Assembly: GCA_947504025.1 (NCBI GenBank)
Contig: CANNFX010000001.1
Span: 1,029,501 to 1,093,500, forward strand
DNA length: 64,000 nucleotides
Direction of reading: 5' to 3'
Source of the DNA: an uncultured Sphingomonadaceae bacterium
Lineage (GTDB): Bacteria; Pseudomonadota; Alphaproteobacteria; Sphingomonadales; Sphingomonadaceae
The notes beneath the pieces were generated by a model that saw only the letters and a list, made by a program, of their open reading frames with translations, made no database searches and had not been told where the DNA came from. Positions 9,560 to 18,855 of this stretch are shown piece after piece. Positions within the stretch are counted from its first letter, which is position 1, and each line of letters starts with the position of its first letter. Position numbers and translations under genes: made by a program.

Positions 9560-9952
9560 TCAGCCTGGGCTATCCGGTGTATCGTCTTCATTCCCGGCAG
9601 CAACGATTATTCCAGCCAATGCCGCCGCTCCTGCAAGAAGTCCGATCAGAATGCCGGACGTTCCACCCACACCGCCGACGCCGGCCACGGATCCTGCATC
9701 AGGAAGAAGAAGCGCGCCAGCCTCATCGCAAGCGTCCTCGTCGAGAAGCACACCAACTCTTGAGAAAACATCCCCTTCGAAACAATAATCAAGCGACTTA
9801 TCATCGATGATAGTCGCATCCTCTGGCATCGTCTGATGCACAATTCGATCTTGCGGGAGCGAAGTGGCCGAACGTGTAGAGGCCTGCGCACCAACAGAAG
9901 TCAGCAGGGCTGCGATCGCAAGCGTCGTTCCTGTAATCTTTATTTGCCACAT
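9560..9952 (-). CDS. Small secreted or membrane protein with Gly/Ala-rich C-terminal hydrophobic segment
   Basis: A 130-residue protein with a Sec signal peptide (TTLAIAALLTSVGAQA), an acidic mature part with two cysteines (DYCFEGDVF and DEDACDEAG), a glycine-rich linker (GSVAGVGGVGG), a C-terminal hydrophobic segment (ILIGLLAGAAALAGIIVAAG) and an acidic tail. This architecture resembles small exopolysaccharide-locus or sorted surface proteins, but the short C-terminal tail lacks the arginines of a PEP-CTERM signal. Function unknown. Start at ATG 9952 with GGGA upstream. A palindrome shared with the sugar transferase promoter lies 27 bases ahead of the start, and its own terminator follows, so it is a one-gene unit. 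Confidence 0.7.
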   Translation of the reverse strand: MWQIKITGTTLAIAALLTSVGAQASTRSATSLPQDRIVHQTMPEDATIIDDKSLDYCFEGDVFSRVGVLLDEDACDEAGALLLPDAGSVAGVGGVGGTSGILIGLLAGAAALAGIIVAAGNEDDTPDSPG

Positions 9953-9978
9953 ATTCGTGTATCCCAATAAAATAAGCT

Positions 9979-9994
9979 TAGGTGACAGTACCTA
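9979..9994 (-). promoter_or_regulatory. Candidate operator, palindrome TAGGT-N6-ACCTA (copy 1)
   Basis: Perfect inverted repeat (6-base arms if the flanking T/A pair is counted), 27 bases ahead of the start codon at 9952. A second copy with the same arms and spacing lies ahead of the sugar transferase gene. On the minus strand the two read together as TAGGTRYTKYCACCTA. An AT-rich stretch (TTATTTTATT) follows towards the gene. The regulator is unknown. Confidence 0.5.
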
Positions 9995-10072
9995 ACATCC
10001 CGCGGAATCGCAATATTTTTCGCACTTGCAGCATAATGCCAGTGCATGTGCTTAAACCAAGCGCTGATCATT

Positions 10073-11461
10073 TCAGAACGCGCGATCGTGGATTATCACC
10101 CGCACCGTTCCGAACAAAATTGCAACGTCGCGCAAGATGGTCCAATTCGCAATGTATTCCAGATCAGCATCTAGCCGGCCTTTAAGATCACTTTCCATCG
10201 CCGTAGACCCGCGCCATCCGCGCACCTGAGCCAGTCCGGTGAGACCGGGTTTCAGTGCATGACGGCTCCAATATGCGCTATCGATTTCCCAGAATAGCTT
10301 GTGCCCGGCCTGCGACCCAAGCGCGTGCGGCCTGGGTCCGACAATTGCCATTTCGCCGAGAATAACATTCCACAATTGCGGCAATTCATCGATACTCGTG
10401 CGGCGCAAAAACCGGCCGATACCTGTAATTCGCAGATCATTCCGTACGGTCGAAACCTCGCCATCTGCATCAGAAGACGCCTCGGACATCGAGCGGAACT
10501 TGAGCATATCGAAGAAACGGTTGCCCCGGCCAAGGCGGCGTTGAACGAACAAAATCGGACCGCCATCTTCCAACTTGATCGCGATGGCAGCGACCAACAT
10601 CACCGGCCACAAGAAAAACAAGGCTGTGCCCGCCACCGTGACATCAAACGCCCGTTTCAATACTCGGGCACGTAACCCTAGCGGTCCTGAAGCAACCACA
10701 AGTGATACACATTCTTCTTCAACGGTGATGCCTAGCGGGCGCAGTTCCGTAAGGATTTGCGAGACCAGCTCGCCCCTGACCCCTGCAGCACGCATAGCAA
10801 ACGCCCAAACTTGCCGGTCTTTATCGGGGCAGCTAACCACCACGCGGTCCATATTTAGAAAAAAGTGACCCAGCCGGTCCAAACTATGCGGATCATTGGC
10901 CTTCGGTTTCAGGCCATACTGTTCGGCATCGATTACTTTGGCGTTTTCAACCAAGACATCTGGTCCGCCCGCCTTGATAAGCAGCACATTCCTTACAACA
11001 CCATTCCACCTTTGCGAGATTAGGCTGACCAGACCTGCGCGCATGGCAACCATTGCGCAGGCGGTGAAGACAAGGGCCAATGTGAAGGTCGCCCGCGAGA
11101 ACGAATTCGTCGATTTGGTATAAAAGGTAATGAATATGAGCAACGCAGACGACACCAGCAGCGCTACCAAACCCCGCGTCACGGCAAATTTCAGATCTGT
11201 CAGCGCCTTTATCGAATATGCCGCCTGATAGGCTGCGATCGTTAGGTAAAGGGGTAGCAACAGCTCGCCTGCGAACATTGCGTTGGCGGAAGGCCATTCG
11301 CGTAGATACACTCCGCCAGCAAAGAAAAACCCTCCAAGTAGAGAGGCAACGTCGGCTAGCATAAGGATCAGATAAAGCCTGAGCCTGCGCCGCTCGAGCG
11401 AGGGAGACACTTGGATCGCTCCCCCTATTTCTTCATTCTGGATTTTGACTGGCGCGTTCAT
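10073..11461 (-). CDS. Undecaprenyl-phosphate sugar phosphotransferase (WcaJ/ExoY-type priming enzyme)
   Basis: Polyisoprenyl-phosphate hexose-1-phosphate transferase, 462 residues. An N-terminal region of about four to five membrane helices (residues 28-170) is followed by a central cytosolic domain and the C-terminal catalytic bacterial sugar transferase domain. Its signatures are visible: the KRAFD basic segment near 265, a further membrane helix (VAGTALFFLWPVML), KFRSM, RRTSIDELPQLWNV, VGPRPH and KPGLTGLAQVRG. It starts the lipid-linked repeat unit by moving a sugar phosphate to undecaprenyl phosphate. It is a single-gene leftward unit with a shared palindrome ahead of its start, and is the biochemical entry point of the locus. 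Confidence 0.93.
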   Translation of the reverse strand: MNAPVKIQNEEIGGAIQVSPSLERRRLRLYLILMLADVASLLGGFFFAGGVYLREWPSANAMFAGELLLPLYLTIAAYQAAYSIKALTDLKFAVTRGLVALLVSSALLIFITFYTKSTNSFSRATFTLALVFTACAMVAMRAGLVSLISQRWNGVVRNVLLIKAGGPDVLVENAKVIDAEQYGLKPKANDPHSLDRLGHFFLNMDRVVVSCPDKDRQVWAFAMRAAGVRGELVSQILTELRPLGITVEEECVSLVVASGPLGLRARVLKRAFDVTVAGTALFFLWPVMLVAAIAIKLEDGGPILFVQRRLGRGNRFFDMLKFRSMSEASSDADGEVSTVRNDLRITGIGRFLRRTSIDELPQLWNVILGEMAIVGPRPHALGSQAGHKLFWEIDSAYWSRHALKPGLTGLAQVRGWRGSTAMESDLKGRLDADLEYIANWTILRDVAILFGTVRVIIHDRAF

Positions 11462-11492
11462 TCACGGGCTTTCGGTTACGGCACCATCCGCA

Positions 11493-11508
11493 TAGGTGGA
11501 AACACCTA
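11493..11508 (-). promoter_or_regulatory. Candidate operator, palindrome TAGGT-N6-ACCTA (copy 2)
   Basis: Perfect inverted repeat 32 bases ahead of the start codon of the priming sugar transferase (11461), inside the 134-base gap after holA. Same arms and same 6-base centre length as the copy at 9979-9994, which sits at nearly the same distance from its gene. I saw no third copy in the window. Confidence 0.5.
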
Positions 11509-11595
11509 GACTTCCCCTGAACTAGCGGAAAATGTGCGCTTTGGGAAATCCGCCTACCGTAATCGGCGTAAACCGGAGACCCGTTTAGGCCCTAC

Positions 11596-12627
11596 CTACC
11601 GGCGCCCTTTGGCTGCGCGGGCGATCTGGGAAAGCCCCTGAGCCAATAACAATTCGCCCGCCGCGCTGTTCGCGAGCAGCTCTCGGTGCATTTCCATAAG
11701 ACGCTCAACCAGCCTACTCAGTTTCTCCCCGCGCCAGCGTTTCAACTGATTCGAAAGGTCGCGCTGATCTTTCCAAAATATACGATGCGCCTGTTTTTCC
11801 GTATTCAGCAATCCATCGACATCATGACCGCTGCCCAACTTCGCCGATAGCTGCGCAAGTTGCGCCACTCTGCGTTCAAAGGCTAGAAGCAGCCCGACCG
11901 GATTGAGCGATAAATCACGCATCCGCTTGAGTTCGCTCGCCAACTTGCCTGTTTCGCCTGACAGAACAGCGTTGACCAGCGGCATGAAGCCGTCCTCCTC
12001 TGTTGTAGCACCAATTGCCGCCAGTGCTTCGGCATCTGCATTACGCGGCGATTGCTGCGATGCGTCGAGATAGAGCGCCAACTTGGTAATCTCACTTTGC
12101 GCGAGCCGCACGTCGAGGCCTGCCCCTCGCGCAATTCTTTCGGCAATATCGCCGTTGAGGCGGAGACCTGCGGTGTCGGCCATGGTCCGCACCGACGCAG
12201 AAACCGCCGAAAGATCCGGCGGCCAAAACATAGCCACCATTGCATCATCCCGCTTGATAAGCAGTTTGGCAGTGCGGGATTTATCGGTCGCCGATGTCGC
12301 GACAACGATCACCGGGCAAGCGTCCCCCTCTCCCTCGATCAGGTTCTTGAGCGCGTCATGCGCCTCGTCACCGCTTGCGCGGACATATAGGTGACGGGTA
12401 CCGCCGAATAGCGATGACGAGCGCGCTTCGTCACCCAGCGACACTGGATCCTTCCGCAAATTGGAGCCGGACAGCTCGACCCGTTCACCTGGATCATCGA
12501 GCAACTCGACAATCTTGGCGGCGGCAGCAGACGCCCCAGCTTCATCAGGCCCACAGAAGAAAAATACCTTGCACTGGCGCGCAGCTTTCTGCGCGTTTGC
12601 ATTAAAATCTCGCTGGGTTGCTTTCAC
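11596..12627 (-). CDS. holA: DNA polymerase III subunit delta
   Basis: Clamp-loader delta subunit, 343 residues from a GTG start. It opens the beta clamp during replication. The N-terminal segment VFFFCGPDEAGASAAA matches the degenerate nucleotide-binding start of alphaproteobacterial HolA proteins. The VVIVVATSATDKSRTAKLLIK region and the helical collar domain (HRIFWKDQRDLSNQLKRW) follow. It is the last gene of the DUF3576-leuS-lptE-holA set, an order typical of alphaproteobacteria, and starts 9 bases after lptE. Confidence 0.93.
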   Translation of the reverse strand: MKATQRDFNANAQKAARQCKVFFFCGPDEAGASAAAAKIVELLDDPGERVELSGSNLRKDPVSLGDEARSSSLFGGTRHLYVRASGDEAHDALKNLIEGEGDACPVIVVATSATDKSRTAKLLIKRDDAMVAMFWPPDLSAVSASVRTMADTAGLRLNGDIAERIARGAGLDVRLAQSEITKLALYLDASQQSPRNADAEALAAIGATTEEDGFMPLVNAVLSGETGKLASELKRMRDLSLNPVGLLLAFERRVAQLAQLSAKLGSGHDVDGLLNTEKQAHRIFWKDQRDLSNQLKRWRGEKLSRLVERLMEMHRELLANSAAGELLLAQGLSQIARAAKGRR

Positions 12628-12636
12628 GAGATGGCC

Positions 12637-13134
12637 TCAGCCATCGCCGCGCAGTTCTAGCGCAAGTCGAGTCACGATCCGGTCAGCAACCTGCTGAGCT
12701 AAGTTCTCGAGCGCTTTTTGTTCTGCCGCGATGGTCGCAAATTCGCTCGATACAACATCGATACCAGCGTCTGAACCAGCAGTTGCATCAATCAGAATTT
12801 CACCGCTTGCGATATCAATCAATTGATAGCGAGCGCGCAGGGTTCGGCGTTCGCGGCTGATCGTATCATCGTTGATCAGGCCAAGTCCCTCAAGCTCATC
12901 ATCCAACCGCACATCCAGCCGGTAACGTGGATTAACGGCCTCAGCACCGGTTTCGGCCAGCCGGTCAGTCAACGCATTGCGCACGAGCCATCCGCCGCGC
13001 CCGGGGATTGCAGGCACGTCTACTTCGGCAAGGCTGCGCGCAACCGCGCCATCGCCGCCACCAGCATACATCGGTTGCAAATTGCAGGCCGATAGCGAGG
13101 CAAATGCAAGCAAGAGAGCCGCGAAACGCATCAT
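12637..13134 (-). CDS. lptE: LPS-assembly lipoprotein LptE
   Basis: Outer-membrane lipoprotein of 165 residues that plugs the LptD barrel for lipopolysaccharide insertion. A lipoprotein signal with lipobox LSAC (Cys17) is followed by LQPMYAGGG, a very typical alphaproteobacterial LptE start. The mature part is a mixed alpha/beta domain with VRNALTDRL and [12 protein letters not shown] segments. Its ATG overlaps the leuS stop by 4 bases, and holA follows within 9 bases. Confidence 0.92.
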   Translation of the reverse strand: MMRFAALLLAFASLSACNLQPMYAGGGDGAVARSLAEVDVPAIPGRGGWLVRNALTDRLAETGAEAVNPRYRLDVRLDDELEGLGLINDDTISRERRTLRARYQLIDIASGEILIDATAGSDAGIDVVSSEFATIAAEQKALENLAQQVADRIVTRLALELRGDG

Positions 13135-15656
13135 ATTACGAGATTGACCAATCGGTCGGGCACAACAATCACCTTGCGAATTTCTGCTCCGTCAAGACTA
13201 CGCTGCACCTTCTCGCTGGCCAGTGCAAGCGCCTCGACCTGATCCTTTGGCAGACCTTTTGCCACGGTCAGCGTGTCGCGCAACTTCCCTTTGACCTGGA
13301 TGGCGATGGTGACTTCATCATCGACCAGCAAAGCTTCGTCCGCCTCAGGCCATGCAGCATTTGCAACGAGCGCATCGCCGCCCATCTTGCTCCAAGCTTC
13401 CTCACCCAGATGCGGCATCATTGGTGCGACGAGCAGCAGCAGATCGCGGATCGCAGAGCTGCGACTGGCGGATGGCTTAGCCTTCTCCACCGTTCCAGTC
13501 AGTTCGTAGATGCGGGCCACTGCCTTGTTGAAGGACAATGCCTCAATATCGCCGGCAACTGCTGTGACGGTCCTGGCGGCGGCCCGGTCAATATCCTTAT
13601 CCTCGCCAGAGGCCACTGCATCATATTGTTCGAACAAACGCCAGAGACGTTGAACAAAACGCCAACACCCCTCGATGCCCGCTTCTGACCACGGCAAGTC
13701 ACGTTCGGGAGGGCTGTCGCTGAGCATGAACCAACGGACTGCATCCGCACCATATTTCGCGACGATTTCATCCGGATCGACAGTGTTTTTCTTCGACTTG
13801 GACATCTTGATGACCCGCCCGATATCGACTTCGCCGCCGCCGTCTTTCAGCGTCGCCTTCTCCGCCCCACGGACAATCTCATTAGGTGCGAAAAAGACTG
13901 CGCGATCGCCCTCTTTCCGGCTGTAAGTCTCATGCGTCACCATGCCTTGTGTAAACAGGCTGGCAAATGGCTCCTCTACGTCAATCAAGCCGATATGCTT
14001 CAACGCACGCGTCCAGAACCGAGCGTAGAGCAGGTGCAGGATCGCATGCTCGATACCACCGATATATTGTTCAACCGGTAGCCATTTGGCGAGTTCGTCG
14101 CGATCGAAAGGCTTGTCGGCAGGCTGGCTTGCGAAGCGCAGAAAATACCATGAGCTATTCACAAATGTGTCGAGTGTGTCGGTCTCGCGCTGCGCTTTCG
14201 CGCCGCATTCGGGGCAATCGACATGCTTCCATGTCGCATGGCGCTCAAGCGGATTACCGGGTGTTGCGAAGTCCACATCTTCAGGCAGCGTAACCGGCAG
14301 TTGATCCTTCGGTACCGGCACCACTCCGCAAGTATCGCAATGGATGAACGGTATCGGCGTGCCCCAATAACGTTGGCGCGAAACGCCCCAATCGCGCAGG
14401 CGCCAGACGGTTTTTCCTTCGCCCCAGCCTTGCTTCTCGGCAAGATCGATGACGCGCTCTATTGCCGCTTCGACATCCATTCCGTCGAGGAATTGTGAGT
14501 TAACGATGACACCGTCACCTGCTTCCGCTTCGCCAGCAAAAGGTGCCTTTGCCTCCGCAGTATCCTTCGCCACAACACGCGTAATCGGCAGGTCGTATTT
14601 TGTCGCGAATTCGAAATCGCGTTGATCGTGTCCTGGCACGCCCATAACGGCGCCAGTACCATATTCCATCAGTACGAAATTTGCGATGTAGACTGGCAGG
14701 CGAATGCTCTCATCGAGCGGGTGAACGACTTTCAGTCCGGTGTCGAAGCCCAGCTTCTCGGCTGTCTCCAGCTCAGCGGCCGTCGTGCCGCCAGCCTTGC
14801 AAAGATCGATAAATTCCTGTGCATCGGATGATGTGTTCGCAGCGGCCTGTGCAATCGGATGATCAGCAGCAACGGCAACAAAGCTCGCACCGAAAATAGT
14901 GTCGGGTCGCGTCGTGTAGACTTCGATCTGTTCGTCGAAATTGCCGCCCTTGAAATGGAACTGCATGCCCTGCGACTTGCCGATCCAGTTCTCCTGCATC
15001 AACCGAACCTTGTCAGGCCAGTTCTTCAGCTCGCCAAGCCCGTCGAGTAGCTCGTCGGCAAAGTCGGTGATCTTAAGGAACCACTGCGCGAGCTTACGCT
15101 TCTCGACCTCTGCACCACTGCGCCAACCCTTGCCGTCGATGACCTGTTCGTTGGCCAGAACCGTCTGGTCGATAGGGTCCCAATTGACCGTGCTTTCCTT
15201 GCGGTAGACCAGGCCCGCTGCATAAAGATCGGCAAACAGCGCCTGCTCATGGCCGTAATATTCGGGCTCGCAAGTTGACAGCTCCCGGCTCCAGTCGAGC
15301 GCAAAGCCTAGACGCTTCAGCTGCGCCTTCATGTTGGCGATATTGTCGCGCGTCCAACCGCCGGGATGCACGCCCTTTTCCATCGCGGCATTTTCAGCAG
15401 GCATACCGAACGCGTCCCAACCCATCGGGTGGAGCACCTCGTGCCCACGCATCCGGCGATAGCGGGCGAGGACATCACCCATCGTATAATTGCGGACATG
15501 GCCAATATGAATGCGCCCGCTGGGATAGGGGAACATCTCGAGCACGAAGCTCTTGGGCTTGTTACTATTGCTGTCGGCGGCAAAGCACTGGGCGTCATCC
15601 CATGCGCTTTGCCAGCGCCCGTCGGCCTGCGACGGATCGAATTTTGTGTCACTCAT
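13131..15656 (-). CDS. leuS: Leucyl-tRNA synthetase
   Basis: Class I synthetase, 841 residues, charging tRNA-Leu. The HIGH motif is at residues 50-53 in a [11 protein letters not shown] context and the KMSKS loop at 617-621. Between them lie the CP1 editing domain ([25 protein letters not shown]) and a zinc-type segment ([19 protein letters not shown]). The C-terminal anticodon and tail domain is complete. It starts 50 bases downstream of the DUF3576 gene and is translationally coupled to lptE. I found no leucine-rich leader peptide ahead of it, in contrast to thrS in this window. Confidence 0.98.
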   Translation of the reverse strand: MSDTKFDPSQADGRWQSAWDDAQCFAADSNSNKPKSFVLEMFPYPSGRIHIGHVRNYTMGDVLARYRRMRGHEVLHPMGWDAFGMPAENAAMEKGVHPGGWTRDNIANMKAQLKRLGFALDWSRELSTCEPEYYGHEQALFADLYAAGLVYRKESTVNWDPIDQTVLANEQVIDGKGWRSGAEVEKRKLAQWFLKITDFADELLDGLGELKNWPDKVRLMQENWIGKSQGMQFHFKGGNFDEQIEVYTTRPDTIFGASFVAVAADHPIAQAAANTSSDAQEFIDLCKAGGTTAAELETAEKLGFDTGLKVVHPLDESIRLPVYIANFVLMEYGTGAVMGVPGHDQRDFEFATKYDLPITRVVAKDTAEAKAPFAGEAEAGDGVIVNSQFLDGMDVEAAIERVIDLAEKQGWGEGKTVWRLRDWGVSRQRYWGTPIPFIHCDTCGVVPVPKDQLPVTLPEDVDFATPGNPLERHATWKHVDCPECGAKAQRETDTLDTFVNSSWYFLRFASQPADKPFDRDELAKWLPVEQYIGGIEHAILHLLYARFWTRALKHIGLIDVEEPFASLFTQGMVTHETYSRKEGDRAVFFAPNEIVRGAEKATLKDGGGEVDIGRVIKMSKSKKNTVDPDEIVAKYGADAVRWFMLSDSPPERDLPWSEAGIEGCWRFVQRLWRLFEQYDAVASGEDKDIDRAAARTVTAVAGDIEALSFNKAVARIYELTGTVEKAKPSASRSSAIRDLLLLVAPMMPHLGEEAWSKMGGDALVANAAWPEADEALLVDDEVTIAIQVKGKLRDTLTVAKGLPKDQVEALALASEKVQRSLDGAEIRKVIVVPDRLVNLVI

Positions 15657-15708
15657 GGCAAAGCCCTTTGGGGCTATGGCCCGCCGCGATCAACCCGAAA
15701 CGCTGCAA

Positions 15709-16176
15709 TCAACCAGAAACGGAAGAACGTCGTAATTGACGCGCCTTGGTCAGGATGATGTCTTCCAGCTTCTGCACAGTCGCAGCTTGAACCGGGGCAT
15801 CGACCCACCCACCGCCTTGCGCAACCTGACGGCTAGCCGCCACACGAAGTGCGTCGGCGCGCAGATCCTGATCAAGGATGGTGATAGTCATCTTCACACG
15901 CTCGCCAGGATTGTTGGGGTTCGCATACCAATCTGTCACGATCACGCCGCCGGCGCTATCAGTCTGGAGTAGCGGAGCGAAAGACACAGTATCGAGCGAA
16001 GCACGCCAAAGGTAGGAGTTCACGCCAATTGTCGTGACTTTGGATGCAGCCATGTCTGCCTGTGGGCGCGCCTTGGTACCGCCGCAAGCCGAAAGCCCGA
16101 CCAGCGCAGCGCCAATCAACAACGCGCGGGCTGTCTTTACAGCAGAGAAGGTCGAGTTAGTGCTGGTGGCCATCAT
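15709..16176 (-). CDS. DUF3576 family lipoprotein
   Basis: A 155-residue protein with a lipoprotein signal (LLIGAALVGLSACGG) and the DUF3576 core: IGVNSYLWRASLDTVSFAPL, a GGVIVTDWYANPNNPGERVK strand pair, and a helical tail (VQKLEDIILTKARQLRRS). The family sits directly ahead of leuS-lptE-holA in many alphaproteobacteria, and its function is not established; envelope location is inferred from the lipobox. I chose the ATG pair at 16171-16176; the longer frame lacks a signal peptide at its start. Confidence 0.85.
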   Translation of the reverse strand: MMATSTNSTFSAVKTARALLIGAALVGLSACGGTKARPQADMAASKVTTIGVNSYLWRASLDTVSFAPLLQTDSAGGVIVTDWYANPNNPGERVKMTITILDQDLRADALRVAASRQVAQGGGWVDAPVQAATVQKLEDIILTKARQLRRSSVSG

Positions 16177-16563
16177 GGATTGTTCGTCCCGTATCGTTCG
16201 ATTGCTGCGCAGGCACATGCCACACACATTTGCGATGTCTCTATAACCGGCACGCGCCTGCGGCAAGCCACACGATCATGGCCGGGTACTCGGCTGTCCA
16301 TGCACTGCTTGGCGGTGAATGGCCGCTTAACCCTAGCGTTTCGCGGCCAGACTCTGTGTACTGGATGCAACAGTTTGTAAAAACACGACACGTTGGAAGC
16401 CGTCTGGTATGGTCAATCGACTATCAAAATTTTATCAACAGGCGTAAGCAACCTATCAGGCGAGTCGTTTTTTGTGCGACTCACGAATGGTTCAGGCGCA
16501 GTAGTGTCTAAGAATTCTAGAGCTCCCACAACGCGGGGGCAGCAGTTTGGGGCTTTTTGGATT
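16177..16563. other. Intergenic region between the DUF3576 and porin-like genes (divergent promoters expected)
   Basis: 387 bases without a convincing gene. Both flanking genes point outwards, so both promoters should lie here. A 6-base-pair hairpin GAGTCG/CGACTC with a T-rich loop sits at 16462-16482. I see no repeat, tRNA or conserved small frame; the frames crossing it lack ribosome sites and protein-like composition. Confidence 0.6.
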
Positions 16564-17328
16564 ATGGCCAAGACCGGCAAAATGGCAAAGCGCAGCGGAA
16601 TTTCCGCGCGCCTTTTGCTTGCCGGCGCTGTAATCGGCCTCGCCATTCCCGGCACAGGTATGGCGATCGTCAATAATGGTGATGCTTCCAGTTTCGTCCA
16701 AAACGGTCTGGCCTCCTTCACTCCCTCCGGAGTCGATCCAGCTCTCGCCCGCCGCGTCGCCAACCGCTTTGACGGCAAGGACGCGCTTCGGTTCACACCT
16801 GCCGGTTCAGGCAAAGATAGCGACCGCGCCGCAACTGTCGCTGTCCGTGTGGATGACAAGACTGCACGGGCCATTTCGGTCCGCAGCGCTATTAAGGCCG
16901 CCAGCGGCAGAGCCGGTGCAGGTCAATCGATCGGTGAAGTCCGCATCGCACCAACACGTTACAGCCTTGGTGCATCACGCGGTTACAAGAGCTTTGCCAA
17001 GCCGTTCACTCTTTCTGGCAAAGTGAATGACATCGCCATGCCTGATCTTGCGACTTTCGAACCAGGCCAAGGCACTGCCGAGAAGAAGCCAAGCCGCTTC
17101 GGTGCCGATATCCAGCTTGAAAACCAGCGCAATGTTGGCCGCGCGCCTAGCACGCTCGAGGGCCTTGGTGATCAGGCAGTTGATGTCAGCGGCAGCTTCC
17201 GCGTTGCCAAGAACCTCAATGTTACCGCCGGTGTCCGCCTGTCTCAGGACCGTGACCGGATCGCACCGCTGACCGACACCACGCAGGATTCGCAAGCGGT
17301 CTACGTCGGAACCCGCTTCAAGTTCTAA
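16564..17328 (+). CDS. Secreted protein with probable outer-membrane beta-strand C-terminus
   Basis: A 254-residue protein with a Sec signal peptide (ARLLLAGAVIGLAIPGTGMA). The mature part is basic and has an alternating-strand pattern towards the end. The last residues (VYVGTRFKF) end in phenylalanine with alternating hydrophobics, the classical beta-barrel assembly signal. This looks like a small porin-like or surface protein of the kind common in sphingomonads; no named family is recognised. The ATG at 16564 is preferred because it gives a good signal peptide; the frame is open further upstream to 16393. Confidence 0.75.
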   Translation: MAKTGKMAKRSGISARLLLAGAVIGLAIPGTGMAIVNNGDASSFVQNGLASFTPSGVDPALARRVANRFDGKDALRFTPAGSGKDSDRAATVAVRVDDKTARAISVRSAIKAASGRAGAGQSIGEVRIAPTRYSLGASRGYKSFAKPFTLSGKVNDIAMPDLATFEPGQGTAEKKPSRFGADIQLENQRNVGRAPSTLEGLGDQAVDVSGSFRVAKNLNVTAGVRLSQDRDRIAPLTDTTQDSQAVYVGTRFKF

Positions 17329-17498
17329 CGACTCTCCGTTTGTAACTTTCGAACCGCCCCAAATTTTCGTTCAATCACCAGAGCCGTCCGTACCCATGGG
17401 TAAGAATTCTCGCATCCATCTTTTGCAGCCCGGCTGTGCATGTCGTAGCGTCAGTCCGAATTCGTCAAACGCGAATCGAACATGGAAGAGGATATACA

Positions 17499-18221
17499 AT
17501 GGCACGAGTGGCAGTGGTAACAGGCGGAACCCGTGGAATTGGCAAGGCGATTTGTATCGCCCTCAAAGAACAAGGCCATACGGTCATCGCTAATTATGGC
17601 GGCAATGATAATGCGGCGCAGAAATTCACCGACGAAACAGGATTTGCAGCCTACAAGTTCGACGTCGGCGACCACCAGGCTGTCCTCGATGGCTGCGCTC
17701 GTATCGCTGGTGAAATCGGCGAGATCGACATAGTCGTGAACAATGCTGGCATCACCCGTGACGGTACGCTCAACCGGATGAGTTATGACGACTGGCACGA
17801 AGTAATGCGGATAAATCTGGGAGGCTGCTTCAATATGGCCAAGGCCTGTTTCCCCGGTATGCGCGAACGCGGCTGGGGCCGGATCGTCAATATCGGCTCG
17901 ATAAACGGCCAAGCTGGCCAATATGGTCAGGTCAATTACGCTGCTGCCAAGTCGGGTATCCACGGCTTCACCAAGGCTCTCGCACAAGAAGGCGCGCGTT
18001 CTGGCGTGACCGTAAACGCCATCGCCCCTGGCTATATCGACACCGATATGGTTGCTGCCGTACCAGAGCCGGTATTGGAAAAAATCGTAGCGAAAATCCC
18101 TGTCGGGCGCCTAGGTCAGGCATCAGAAATCGCACGAGGCGTCGCATTCCTTGCATCGGAAGAAGGTGCATTTGTCACCGGATCGACGATGAGCATCAAT
18201 GGCGGGCAGCATATGTATTGA
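17499..18221 (+). CDS. phaB: Acetoacetyl-CoA reductase
   Basis: Short-chain dehydrogenase, 240 residues, reducing acetoacetyl-CoA to (R)-3-hydroxybutyryl-CoA with NADPH for polyhydroxyalkanoate synthesis. The cofactor loop TGGTRGIG is at residues 8-15, NNAG at 81-84, and the catalytic Ser134, Tyr147 and Lys151 (YAAAK) are present. The GQ(Y)GQVNYAAAKSG segment and the C-terminal NGGQHMY ending are typical of PhaB rather than FabG. The ATG at 17499 has a strong GGAAGAGGA ribosome site; the longer frame does not. PhaA and PhaC are not in the window. Confidence 0.93.
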   Translation: MARVAVVTGGTRGIGKAICIALKEQGHTVIANYGGNDNAAQKFTDETGFAAYKFDVGDHQAVLDGCARIAGEIGEIDIVVNNAGITRDGTLNRMSYDDWHEVMRINLGGCFNMAKACFPGMRERGWGRIVNIGSINGQAGQYGQVNYAAAKSGIHGFTKALAQEGARSGVTVNAIAPGYIDTDMVAAVPEPVLEKIVAKIPVGRLGQASEIARGVAFLASEEGAFVTGSTMSINGGQHMY

Positions 18222-18228
18222 GTATGGA

Positions 18229-18789
18229 ATGCGTATGAGCGCTTCAGTCTCACTAGCTGAGATTATACGCAACGATGCACTGCGTTGGGAGGCGCTTGAA
18301 GTAGTGCGCTCACTCGCATTGCCTGACTGCTGGATCGGAGCTGGCTTCGTGCGCGATGCGGTTTGGGATCACTTGCACGGCCTTCCAATTCAGCCGCCGG
18401 CAGGCGATGTCGATGTCATCTGGTTCGATGGCTCTCGCGCCCACCCGGATGTCGATAAAGCAATTGAGAAAAGACTGCGGAAGAAGCGTCCCGATCTCGA
18501 CTGGTCGGTCAAGAATCAGGCAAGAATGCACCTCCGCAATGGTGACCTGCCCTATTCCTCGTCGGCCAATGCTATGACCGCTTGGCCAGAAACTGCGACG
18601 GCCGTCGCAGTGCGGCGAACTAACCATGACACGCTGGAGGTAAGTGCACCTCTCGGCCTTGAAGACTTATTCAAACCCCGGCTTGTGCCAACTGCGCCAT
18701 TCGCAGTGCGAAAGCGCGACATTTTCGATGGACGAGTACGAGAAAAAGAGTGGTTGACGCGTTATCCAATGCTGCGGGCACCCGAGTAA
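18229..18789 (+). CDS. Nucleotidyltransferase-fold protein (NTP_transf_6/DUF925 family)
   Basis: A 186-residue protein with the nucleotidyltransferase-like signature of the NTP_transf_6 family: CWIGAGFVRDAVWD, then DVDVIWFD (the metal-binding D-x-D) and a C-terminal GLEDLF...RLVPT segment. Family members are widespread but their substrate is not established. It begins 8 bases after phaB; an ATG at 18235 is an equally good start (GGA 7 bases upstream), and the earlier frame would overlap phaB. Confidence 0.85.
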   Translation: MRMSASVSLAEIIRNDALRWEALEVVRSLALPDCWIGAGFVRDAVWDHLHGLPIQPPAGDVDVIWFDGSRAHPDVDKAIEKRLRKKRPDLDWSVKNQARMHLRNGDLPYSSSANAMTAWPETATAVAVRRTNHDTLEVSAPLGLEDLFKPRLVPTAPFAVRKRDIFDGRVREKEWLTRYPMLRAPE

Positions 18790-18855
18790 CATGACTAAAC
18801 TGTTTGGCAGTTACCGCTTGCGAATACACCTGATCTAGCCGAAGCATAGGACACC

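Noticed and set aside
14284..14309. GTAACC inside leuS as another sigma-F promoter
   Set aside because: The bases 16 further on read GTAC, not CGAA; other GTAACC or GGTTAC occurrences (for example near 3548, 36387, 42967, 48625, 61728) also lack a spaced CGAA.
17396..17593. A 65-residue frame ahead of phaB, considered as a leader peptide
   Set aside because: No run of a single amino acid, no paired hairpins, and it overlaps the well-supported phaB start.
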